From assembly GCA_000934455.1 (NCBI GenBank), contig KN882355.1, forward strand, positions 283,243 through 314,956: a DNA stretch of 31,714 bases, written 5' to 3'. The DNA is from Apostichopus parvimensis (Eukaryota; Echinodermata; Holothuroidea; Aspidochirotida; Stichopodidae). The notes under the pieces were generated by a model. It searched no databases, was not told where the DNA came from, and was given only the letters and a program-made list of their open reading frames with translations. Of the stretch, positions 22,915 through 31,108 are shown in pieces (within the stretch, counting starts at the first letter, position 1; every line of letters starts with the position of its first letter). Made by a program: the position numbers and the translations under genes.

Positions 22915-22976
22915 CTCACTGGCAATGTGTCAAGCTCTGGACACCCGCCCCCGTCTTATTTGTAATGTTTCAGACT

Positions 22977-23171
22977 TCAGTATCCGTATGGTACCGTTTT
23001 AAAGTCGGGTTGAATCACTCTTTTATCGTAAATGATACGATATGTTTTCTTCGTGGCGGCGGTGTAGACTTTACCGATGCCCTTCCTGACAATGTCATGC
23101 TCTTTAATGATGGTAATTTTATCCTCTTCCTTCGATGTACCGTTGGTGATATGATCCAAGAGTTTAGACAT
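22977..23171 (-). CDS. Hypothetical 64-residue protein
   Basis: An open frame from an ATG at 23171 to TGA 22977-22979, between the PC4-like gene and the ATPase. It starts MSKLLDHITNG, is charged in the middle (KEEDKITIIKEHDIVRKG) and ends FKTVPYGY. It is intact and in the right strand and spacing for a gene of the element. I do not recognise the family. Confidence 0.4.
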   Translation of the reverse strand: MSKLLDHITNGTSKEEDKITIIKEHDIVRKGIGKVYTAATKKTYRIIYDKRVIQPDFKTVPYGY

Positions 23172-23247
23172 GGTATCAAAGTTGTGCAATGGGTTGTTTT
23201 TTGTTTCGTTTTTGTGCTATACACTTCGTAAGCATAGTTCTTTGTTT

Positions 23248-23479
23248 TTATTCTTTAATGTGCCTGAGCTTTACACAGCGTTGTTTCAAGCCTTTGGGTA
23301 ACAGCCGTTTGACTTCTTTTGAAATCATATCGCTCTGTTCCATCAACGAGAACCATTCTTCAACGGTCAAATTTATACCTTTCTTCCCACACAAAAAACT
23401 GTTTGTTATTTTTCGGGTGTGATCGACACTCTCGAATGGTCACGTATGCTTGTGATCCGATCATCTTCACCTTAGCCAT
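23248..23479 (-). pseudogene. PC4-like single-stranded DNA-binding protein, frameshifted (copy b)
   Basis: ATG at 23479; similarity seems to begin further upstream (YFALGGLR in frame before the ATG), so the start is uncertain. The first part reads QAYVTIREC, matching the beta-strand core of PC4/Sub1. After a frameshift at a run of six T (about 23393-23398) the second part reads GKKGINLTVEEWFSLMEQSD, the signature turn and helix of PC4. It ends at TAA 23248-23250, which itself lies within an AATAAA signal. PC4 proteins bind single-stranded DNA and act in transcription or replication; this use by the element is inference. A second PC4-like domain lies 1 kb upstream. Confidence 0.7.
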
Positions 23480-23511
23480 ACGCAGACCACCGAGGGCAAA
23501 GTAAGTAGATT

Positions 23512-23547
23512 ACATGACGCTGTACTCACTGTGATATAAACGATATA
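23512..23547 (-). promoter_or_regulatory. Weak candidate TATA/initiator for the small PC4-like gene
   Basis: Minus strand: TATATC starting at 23547, then TCATGT 30 nt downstream (23517-23512). The spacing equals that of the two better promoters in the element, but the initiator misses the TCAKTY consensus at one position, and a second TATATC lies 9 nt downstream. Confidence 0.3.
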
Positions 23548-23598
23548 AATGACGATAGACTAGATATTGCAAAAATGGGAACAGAAGCAATTTGTAGG

Positions 23599-24270
23599 AT
23601 ATTTTCACGGTGTTTATTTACTCATGAACAAATTTCAAATGATGTTTAGTTCAAAACAGAACATCATATCTAAATCATGAAAATAAAAGTTAATATTTAC
23701 TTAAACGGTATTTACAGAACGAGATCGTCAACTGACACTACATAGTTAACACATCATAAATCATTGATCACACTTCAAAATAATATGACATCATGTTATA
23801 ACGTATACCTCGAAAGGCACATCAACTAAAAGTTTCACAAAAAATCCATTAATCGAAATAACGATGTGCTGTTTGTGATAGAGACGTCACATAAATGAAA
23901 CAAAAACCTTGTATGTCATATCTTCACGGTGTTTATTCACTCACGTGCAAATGTGAAATCATCGTTTTTCATTCAAAGCAGAACATGATATGTTAATCTC
24001 AAGTAAAGTTAATGGTATTCACAGTACAATGTCAACACCAGACAACGGTATCATCACCCACACCTCAAACTAAGATGATATATGTTCATTGAAAGTCACA
24101 ACAACTAAATAACGTCACACGAAAATAGTAAAAGTAAATTTAATTGTTACGTATAGGAAAAAACGTCAAGTGTGAACGTTTTGTTTTAGACATTAAACTT
24201 CACTTATTACGCTTCAAAATAACATCAACTAGTTGATGTGTTCGTCACATCCATGTAACAATCCATTATT
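23599..24270 (-). repeat. Tandem ~320-bp repeats carrying polyadenylation signals
   Basis: Two clear copies begin (plus sense) ATTTTCACGGTGTTTATT at 23601 and TCTTCACGGTGTTTATT at 23921. Both continue with TTCAAAxCAGAACAT and an AAGTTAAT segment. A third partial copy (CTTCAAAATAACATC, AATCCATTATTCGATA) lies at about 24210-24270. On the minus strand each of the first two ends in AATAAA (23613-23618 and 23932-23937), so they look like repeated 3' ends for transcripts from the gene at 24266-24866. The stretch has no coding content. Confidence 0.65.
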
Positions 24271-24866
24271 CGATAATTGAGTTGGTCGGACCGGCAGTGT
24301 CGTGCCCAGTTGAATCAACGCTATCTGACAGCTTCAGTGCCAAATGGGTGACGTCTCGTCTTTTAGGTAGTCCATGAGACGCCTCAGTTTGTGCTTCCTC
24401 TTTACGGTGCAAGGCATCTTCGATGACAGGCAGCTTTTCAATTAAGGTGGACCATTGCGGGGGTGTGAGAGCAATGCCTCTTGACGTCGGTAACATTCTT
24501 CCTGCTTGGTTGTAGAAAAATTATCGACATGAATGTACAGTTTTCCATTATAGACGTTGACAGTCACAAAGCGGTCATCTCCGATGAGGGATCCTTATGT
24601 CAGTATCGTTTGAAACGTTTCGTTTCCTTTGAGTATGTCCTTTGATATTCAGAGGTTTTGGTGATATGGACTGGTTGAAATGAGGTTTGATCACAGTCTG
24701 GACTGGTTTCGAAGGGAGTGGCCGATCGTAGGTGGCTTCACTTGTCTCTTTGTTAAAGTACACGGTCTTCCCTTCAGTAACTTTCAATGATAACACCTTG
24801 GCGTCAGAAGCGATGTACGAACTGATGGTTGGTAGTTGTGAGTTTGTCGAGTCCAACTCAAGGAAT
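24266..24866 (-). pseudogene. PC4-like protein with long N-terminal region (copy a), frameshifted
   Basis: The transcript start fits the initiator at 24866. The N-terminal frame includes GKTVYFNKETSEATYDRP (24772-24719), resembling the second half of a WW domain but without its signature Trp residues, then a Pro/Lys-rich linker (PVQTVIKPHFNQSISP, KGHTQRKRN). After frame changes near 24595 and 24510 a PC4-like domain follows: GDDRFVTVNVYNGKLYIHVD, then SRGIALTPPQWSTLIEKLPV. The tail is acidic to polar and ends at 24266. No ATG is visible in the first part, so the start codon may be lost. PC4-type domains bind single-stranded DNA; a regulatory or replication role for the element is inference. 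Confidence 0.65.
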
Positions 24867-24898
24867 GAACTCACTGTCAGGCAAACTCCCCTTTTATA
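24863..24898 (-). promoter_or_regulatory. TATA box and initiator
   Basis: Minus strand TATAAAAG (24898-24891) with TCATTC at 24868-24863, exactly 30 nt from the first T of the TATA box. TCATTC is a full match to the animal initiator TCAKTY. The predicted start is A 24866. The stop codon of the upstream gene (24894-24896) lies inside this TATA box. Confidence 0.65.
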
Positions 24899-26072
24899 GC
24901 CAAAACAGAGATGCGCCATACGCTTCGATGGTCAGTGGCAGTTTTACATTCATATTCATTTCAGCTTTTCGCAGTAAAAACGATATGCGATCATCCCTGG
25001 CGACAAGATTGTTTAGATCATCCCTCGAAGCTCCATTTGTCGGTAAATCCTCAAAGATTTCATAAAATTGGAGATGGTCACGGAAATAACCACGCTCAGT
25101 TCAGTTTTTAACCGTTGCAGTATTTCAAGTTCGTTGAGTGTAAGCTTTGCTTCCTCGTAACTGATACCATGCCATGCTCCCACCAGGGCCTTCAGAATGA
25201 TCAAACGCAATCGGTATCGAAAGGCATTGTTTTTCTTTTCGATCGCATCATTCCGTACAGCTTCCCTTACAATATCCGACCCATACTTTGTACTCTATAC
25301 GTGTCTCCAGTGTGAAAATGGTATTCGGTAATAAGGCGTTTTCTTTCACGTGTGAGATACCTCCTTTTCGCCTTTCCATAATCCCAGGATAATCGGGTAC
25401 ATCCTGCTAAACTCGATTTCAGCAGTTTCCCTGATGGCTAAAATACGGTCAAAAATTATGTGGACGACGTCACGGTCAATACAGTCTATGATAGCTTGCC
25501 ACATAGAGTGATCAGAAACGATGTCATCCATGACACACGGGTGATGCGTTTGACTGGGGTGATTAATGTCACAACCGTAGCAGATCCTGCAAGGATAGGC
25601 AGTGATGGCATCCTCCAAGCAGTGTTAGAACGATGCCTCGAAGACTTTGAATATCATCTCTTCAGACACTTTGTTGTGAGAGAGTACAGACATGATGCAC
25701 AGCGCTTGATCAGCAACCGATACATGAGAGACGGATTCACAACTCTAACCCTCTTATACACGTCATGCCTCTCACACAAGCCGTGAATGTATCGAATGAA
25801 AAACTCAATCACTGCTAGTAAATCCGTAAACCACAAATGCTGCCTCATCGACGAACGCTAACTGGTTAAGTGCATTTGTGAGACTTTGAAGATGCGTTTG
25901 ACCCTCTTCCAAAATTGTGTTGATGATCCTTTCACTTGTGCGTGGTGTGAGTGTGCTAAGCCGACTTCATCACTCTTTGCTTTGCGTAGCGAAAAATGAT
26001 ATGTTTAATTTTTCCGAAAACTTCAGAAAACCGTTTTTTTAGGTAGTATACAAATTCTTCAGGCGGTTTCAT
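24894..26072 (-). pseudogene. Rightmost Polinton gene: Cys-motif protein of unknown function, broken
   Basis: ATG at 26072 starts MKPPEEFVYYLKKRFSE, 32 nt after the predicted transcript start. Through several frameshifts the reading continues: RTSERIINTILEEGQTHLQ, then IEFFIRYIHGLCERHDVY, then CRICYGCDINHPSQTHHPC (near 25595-25540), a compact Cys/His cluster that may bind zinc. RYLTRERKRLITEYHF and EAKLTLNELEILQRL follow, and KAEMNMNVKLPLTIEAYGA runs to TAA 24894-24896. Total span about 390 codons. I recall the CxxC-HPSQ-type cluster from unnamed proteins of Polinton-like elements but know no function. It would be the first gene made from the rightmost promoter, so an early role is a guess. 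Confidence 0.55.
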
Positions 26073-26100
26073 GAAGTTGTTTTACTCAGTGTCTGGGGAA

Positions 26101-26136
26101 GACTGAACTATAAGCATGATGTGAATGCATTATATA
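26101..26136 (-). promoter_or_regulatory. TATA box and initiator of the rightmost Polinton gene
   Basis: Minus strand TATATAA (26136-26130) with TCAGTC at 26106-26101, exactly 30 nt from the first T. TCAGTC fully matches TCAKTY. The predicted start is A 26104, and the first ATG (26072) opens the Cys-motif gene. Confidence 0.65.
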
Positions 26137-26244
26137 GACACAGAGCGAAAACACGTGACGTGTGAGGTTAAAGTACCTAAGGTAAACAAAAATGATTAAG
26201 TGATTTGACTTACCCTCTAACCGTCTTCCATCAAACGACAGAAG

Positions 26245-26420
26245 AATATCGTATGAATCCACGGATCTGGTTCCTGCACAAAAATGTATATCTTATTAAT
26301 CCACGGGACGGGTTACGACAAAACAATATCGTATGAATCCACCGTTCTGGTTCCCGATATAAAAATATATATCGTAGTAATCCACGATTCCGGCACAAAA
26401 AATGTAATAATCCACGGAGC
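26245..26420 (+). repeat. AT-rich tandem repeat, ~40-bp units in pairs
   Basis: AATATCGTATGAATCCAC occurs at 26245 and again at about 26325, each followed by a CTGGTTCC-type segment and then a related unit with TAATCCACG. About five half-units are visible, the last running into the GC-rich island. Confidence 0.7.
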
Positions 26421-26655
26421 GGCCCAGCAAGCAAGCCGAAGTCGGCCCGACGGCGGCCCGGCTTCGGCACTGAAGTCGGCCCGCCGGCGGGCCGCCGTAG
26501 ATTTGGCAGTCGGCGGACCGCAGGCGGAACCACCGGCGGCTCAAGGCTGTCCCGCCGGCGGCTCAAAGCAGGCCCGCCGGCGGCGGGCAGACGGCGGGCC
26601 GACGGCAATTTAGCGGCCCTGGGGTGGCACGCGCCGCCGGACCGCCCGCAATTCG
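26421..26655. repeat. GC-rich, palindrome-rich island
   Basis: Very high G+C in an AT-rich setting, built from repeated CGGCGG and CCCGCCGGCGG words, including the self-complementary CCCGCCGGCGGG. Open frames on both strands here (including one of 125 codons on the minus strand) are rich in Pro, Arg, Gly and Ala from base composition alone and are not called as genes. Confidence 0.6.
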
Positions 26656-28013
26656 AGGCTCGTCCACAGTCGAATACTGAGTGTATTTCAATTATTTTTC
26701 TTCCATTTATACTTTAATTTTCTACTGAGACCCCTCTGTAATAGTCAAATGGATTATTTTCAAAAATTGTGACAGTTGATGAAATATGGAATTCGCATTA
26801 CATTTCCAGCTGGAAACTAGTCACTGCATGCATGTGTGTAGATTTAAGTGGGTCATTTTCGAAAAGTTTTATTAATTGAATATCCAGAAAGACTGTAGGG
26901 GACAGCAAAACATTTAGAAGTGTGTAGGCTATTCCAGATGTAACGACAGTAGAGTGAAACCCAAAATTTTAATAAAAACATAAGACAAGGAGCATTGACA
27001 TAACATTGTCACAATATATTTATTTAATGCATTTTCCTTTAATTACCAGATGTTTTAGCCATTTATCAACAATTAACTTCAATTATTTGATAAAGCCACA
27101 GAATGAAGAAAAAGAGTCAAGCAGATTATGAAAACACTTGCCATCATAATATCAAATGCAAGACGCACACGGTGCGCCGAAATAGAAACAGTGTAGAAAG
27201 GAACAATACGTTCGGCGTTCCCTCCATTTTTTGCTTAATTATACTGTGGACCATCACAAAGCTGTTTCAACAAGAATAAAGCAAAACCAGTACTTTATAT
27301 GTGCACTTTGCAACCGGATTGGAAGAAACGCTGTTCAGTCTGGACAGATAATATGAGAAAAAATGTTTTTACAAACGGAACGTTTCACCCTCCCTGCCTT
27401 ACCCCCCCCCCCCCCGCCACCACTTATTTGGTAATTCAGGGACACCAAGTTTTTATTTTTCATACCAGGGCGTTAATATCAGGGACTTTTGAGAACTTGA
27501 ATCCTTTGCTCGGAATTTCATGATCATTCCGTACCTCGTATTGTTGGCCTTTATATCTCATTATGGGCTAGAGTTTCGTTAAATACACATGTAATTTAAC
27601 ATGACTACGACTGAGTGGAATGTGTTTCCCTCTCACTAAACAGTATTTCTCTTGAGGGAAAACTCAGTATAACAACCATACATTCTTACAAGAAGTATCA
27701 TAGTGGGTAGGTACAGTATATGCCACAATTGGACGTGCTGGTGATAAATGTTGACTGGTGGTTAAATATGTAAAATACTACCAAAAGGATGAGCCAAAAT
27801 ATATGACCATTGGTAAGCATGCATTTGCATATCGTAACAATTAAACTGCACTAATTGAGATTTCAATTGCATGAAGTGAATTCATGGCTGTAACTGACGT
27901 GAGGAACATAATAGATTCTGCTATACAAGAAAATTATGAAGAGTGTAACAATGAAAGTTTAACAGTTTAATATATCTGCAGAATTAAAAGCCATGTACTG
28001 CCGAAGGATACAG
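26656..28013. other. Non-coding stretch
   Basis: No gene supported. A run of 14 C lies at 27402-27415. The 3' end of the putative DNA transposon at 28.0-31.1 kb may fall here, but I could not find its terminal repeat. Confidence 0.45.
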
Positions 28014-28186
28014 CTATAACAAAAGGTTATTCCTCCTGTTCGTAACCAAACTGAACGTCGAAGTGTCGTTGCTGCCTTGCCTTCCGACCCCTTCCCTATC
28101 AGAGGCTCCTTTAAAAAATCTAACAACTTCCCTCTGAATTTCCACTGCCGTGGAGTTGGAAGTTTTTGGGTTCTTCCTTATGGCTT
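28014..28186 (-). CDS. Candidate exon 2 of a gene downstream of the transposase
   Basis: Minus strand: a pyrimidine tract with nine T followed by CAACTGTAG (AG at 28188-28187) makes a strong 3' splice site. From 28186 the frame reads AIRKNPKTSNSTAVEIQREV and stays open to 28014. The acceptor phase fits the donor at 28828: one nt from exon 1 plus two from exon 2 complete a Glu codon. Whether the gene ends here is not known. Confidence 0.35.
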
Positions 28187-28828
28187 CTACAGTTGAAAAA
28201 AAAAGAAATTCAAAAAGAAAAACTTTTAGTTCCTTACATTGAAAGAATAAGCAGGCAAGTTCTTCATAATAATACATCGTTTGTGTATATTTTAGAGGAA
28301 AGGGAACTTCGTCCTTTTAATATGAACTCCAACCATATAAACCAGCAAATTACAGGTAGTTTTCCTGAGTATGTGAGCCACGAGTTTCGCCCCCATGTTG
28401 CAGCTCCCACGTACCGGAGCACGTTCGTCAGTTCATTTGCGGGCTTGAGGGTATTCTGTATTGGCCCCAAATTATAGCATCCTATAATCTTAGAAGTTTT
28501 CAAAGAAAATCCTTTGCTGGAATTCTTTACTGTCAATTTGTTCTCACACATTGTAAATTAGCATGTTAGATGACTGAATGCCTCGATGAGTTATACATTT
28601 CTTTCAGGGTGGTTAGAAAAACATTTTAAATATTTTGTTCAATATAATACACTTTGCTCAGTTTCAACATTAACGTCGTGGAGATGTACTACACTATACA
28701 GTGAGATACTGTGGTCTTTGTAGCACCGTGATCCATCAAAGTAAACACAAAGCATAATGTTAATGAAACAAACATTGTTATTGCAAATCATTTTACACTT
28801 TGATTTGAATTAATTGTCTTTACAATAC

Positions 28829-29033
28829 CTGTTGTTGACAGAACCCGAATGGTATGTCTCGTCCAAGATGCTTGCGGGGCTTCCACTGACTTAACTGCCT
28901 TCTCAAACCTTGTGGAAGATTTATATTGTGGCCAGAAGCATTCTCTTTCGCCAGTTCTCCATTGCGATGGAATGACTCCTACACCGTCTTCACCAGCAAA
29001 TGCAACAACCAAGAAAGTTTGAGTATCAGACAT
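28829..29033 (-). CDS. Candidate exon 1 with a domain often seen near invertebrate transposases
   Basis: ATG at 29033 (MSDTQTFLVVAFAGEDGVG), then VIPSQWRTGERECFWPQYKS, FEKAVKSVEAP and SWTRHTIRVLSTT, ending at CAG with GTATTG as donor (28828-28827). The order of hydrophobic strand, conserved Trp, FWPxYK and KAVK resembles an unnamed N-terminal domain I know from uncharacterised invertebrate and fish proteins, some with BEN domains; I am not sure of the name. It is on the same strand and directly downstream of the transposase remnant, and the frame is open between the two, so it could be a second gene of the transposon or a fused tail. Confidence 0.45.
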
Positions 29034-29090
29034 GCTGAAAGACAGTAATGATGATAATGAATAGCCATGATCAGGTACGGTACAATTTGA

Positions 29091-31108
29091 AAAATGGAGG
29101 AGTGGCACTACCACAAAGCTTTTCTTCCGAGGAATAAGGACATATTTTTCCACGATACTTCAGATTGGAGCATACTCTAGTTTCCCACTGAGTAATTGGA
29201 TCTTGAATATGCCAAGTTTGGTGGAATCCAGTGGATATGTGAAAAAAATTCTTTGTAACAAAACTTTTCATATAAGATCAACTTGCTCCCATCGCTGACA
29301 AAGAAGTTTCTGGCAAGAACAATTACGTCAGCAATTTTCACACAGTTGTCCCCCGTAGATAATTTGATAGTGCAATCTGGAAGGTTGAGTACTTTGTATT
29401 GTGAGGATGTTACCATGGTCTCAGGAATCTGTCCACCGTTGTGGGGCTGCTCAAAAAGTTCTTTGTTTTTAGTAGGAAATGCTACATGGTTTTCAGAAAG
29501 ACGTCGAATAACTTGTTGTAAGGGGTAGTTTGCATTCCTAACCATTCTTTTTATCTGTCCCAAATAAGTTTCGAAAGGGAAACAGGATACATTGTCTAAT
29601 GCACCATATTGTTGTACATCCTCTTTCAAATGCACAAGTCCATGTACATTGTATGTAATCATGTCATTCCCATAGAGAGTTGCATAGTGCTTGATGAAAG
29701 TAACAATTAACTGGTGACCAAGCTGAGAGTAACTGCTACAGTTGAATGGACTCAAATATATAAACATAGCAACAGTTAAAAGCATGACATTTTCATAAAA
29801 TGGCTTTGGAAGGATTCTGTAAAGAACAACTGGACCGGTGTACAAAAGAAATTGCCGAAGCTCTGTGGCTTTCCACCGTTTAAACTCATTCAGAGATCGG
29901 GGTTGGCGAGCAAATTCACGTGGTAGAGCAGCATTCAACGATTGCAAGTTTGCAGAAATTTCTCTGATGAGTTGAGGGCTCTGTCTTGTCTTAAGTGGAC
30001 CTTTAAACCAAAGCTTTACCAGTCTGCGTGTCACTCCCAAACATACTAGGTGCATGTAGTCTACAGGGAAGTTCGATACCATACCCAATGAAAGTTGGGA
30101 TAGTGGAGTTTCCCCTAGATGATGATTTTCATGTAGCATAGCTCTAAATGACTGGTCAAGTGTGATGATCTGCTTCTGTTTCTGGGAAAGTTACTTTGTT
30201 GATGTACACACCTCTCTGAACACATCTTTCACAGCCAGAGTAGCCACTATGACCCTTCATGTTTCTGACCATGGCTCTTGCAGGGGCATCACATATGATT
30301 GATGTCATAACCACTGTAAGCTTTTCCCCCTGAACTTTAATTCCATTTTGCTCAACATTTTGGTAGTCTGCTACAAATTCATTCAAAAATTACAAATCAG
30401 TTGGTTTCCTTTTCCCATAGTACAAGCCAATAACAAAAGGACACTTTCTCTCACATGCAGTGATCATACCTAATATGGGCGAAAACTGCGAGTTTCAGCT
30501 TTTGAATAGAGGTAAACCATCAATGTTTACATGCAACGTTATTGTATTGTATTTACTACTTAGGGACTTTGTGTTGAGTTCAGTATAGAGGTAATTCCAT
30601 TCTCAATCCCAACATGGTAATATTCACCTCCTGAGACAATTGTTGTGTCCACTTTGGTTTGCGTGCCTAGTAAAGTTCTACGGTCTTTTTGAAGGTCAGG
30701 GTGGTCATTTTGAAGAATGACAAGGAGCTCAGAGAGTGAAGCATGAGAAATATTATATTGCCCAAGCTCAATTTTCAGTGTGGAATTGATTTCATCCCTT
30801 CCATCAATTTCACCATCTGAGTCAGAATATAGTTCATCAACATCTGAGTGAAAGTTCTGGAACAAATCACTGTCAACACCATCAGCAACATCATTTTCAG
30901 ACAACTGTTCCAGTTGCTGCAACTGTTGCAGTTGGCTACTTTTTTCCTTGATATGTAAAGATTTATCATTGTCCTTCCTGGTGTTATCTATTGGTCCAGA
31001 GAAATTATTTTGCCAGCAAGATTCATCTGATATTGTTTGTATGTAGTTTAGCACTTCATCATTGATTTTTCTTCTCTTGGTGCGATATGATTGTGGACCA
31101 TGATCCAT
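29091..31108 (-). pseudogene. tnp2-type (CACTA/EnSpm-like) DNA transposase, broken
   Basis: ATG at 31108. The N-terminus is polar with a Gln/Leu repeat (QLQQLQQLEQL) and an acidic stretch (DELYSDSDGEIDGRD). YNISHASLSELLVIL and SGGEYYHVGIENG follow. The catalytic region reads LHVNIDGLPLFKS with its Asp, then stops at 30502-30504 (TGA) and about 30390 (TAA), then CDAPARAMVRNMKGHSGYSG with GCERC. After a shift near 30160 a long frame gives FPVDYMHLVCLGVTRRLVKL, RWKATELRQFLLYTGP and MITYNVHGLVHLKEDVQQYG. Another shift near 29165 leads to KKSFVVVPLLHF. The order (Asp motif, GHSGYxGCxxC finger, DYMHLV, NVHxLxHL) fits the animal tnp2-like family. Over 650 codons, not functional. Confidence 0.8.

Larger units (their letters stand above)
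16824..26136 (-). mobile_element. Maverick/Polinton (adintovirus-like) element, degraded and incomplete
   Basis: A one-direction block of virus-like genes: protease, major capsid, pX-like, penton-like, chromodomain integrase, conserved small proteins, FtsK/A32-type packaging ATPase, PC4-like proteins and a Cys-motif protein. The combination of retroviral-type integrase with adenovirus-like capsid, protease and ATPase genes defines Polintons. Such elements are normally 15-20 kb with a protein-primed DNA polymerase B and long terminal inverted repeats; neither was found here. Frameshifts and stops occur in most genes. The limits given are the last protease codon and the TATA box of the rightmost gene; true ends are unknown. 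Confidence 0.9.

Noticed and set aside
22777-23231. Several plus-strand frames of 62-110 codons
   Set aside because: Mirror images of the ATPase Walker A region and the 64-residue gene on the minus strand.
25460-25786. 108-codon plus-strand frame
   Set aside because: Antisense to the Cys-motif gene; no protein-like pattern.
26231-26608. 125-codon minus-strand and 109-codon plus-strand frames, Pro/Arg/Gly-rich
   Set aside because: They come from the GC-rich repeated words and the tandem repeat; both strands are open at once, and no motif is present.
16380-26655. Terminal inverted repeats of the Polinton
   Set aside because: I compared the left flank (16.38-16.82 kb) with the reverse complement of the right flank (25.87-26.42 kb) by eye and found no convincing match; the left minisatellite and right tandem repeat are not inverted copies of each other.
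29283-29528. 81-codon plus-strand frame
   Set aside because: Antisense to the transposase, whose motifs are on the minus strand.
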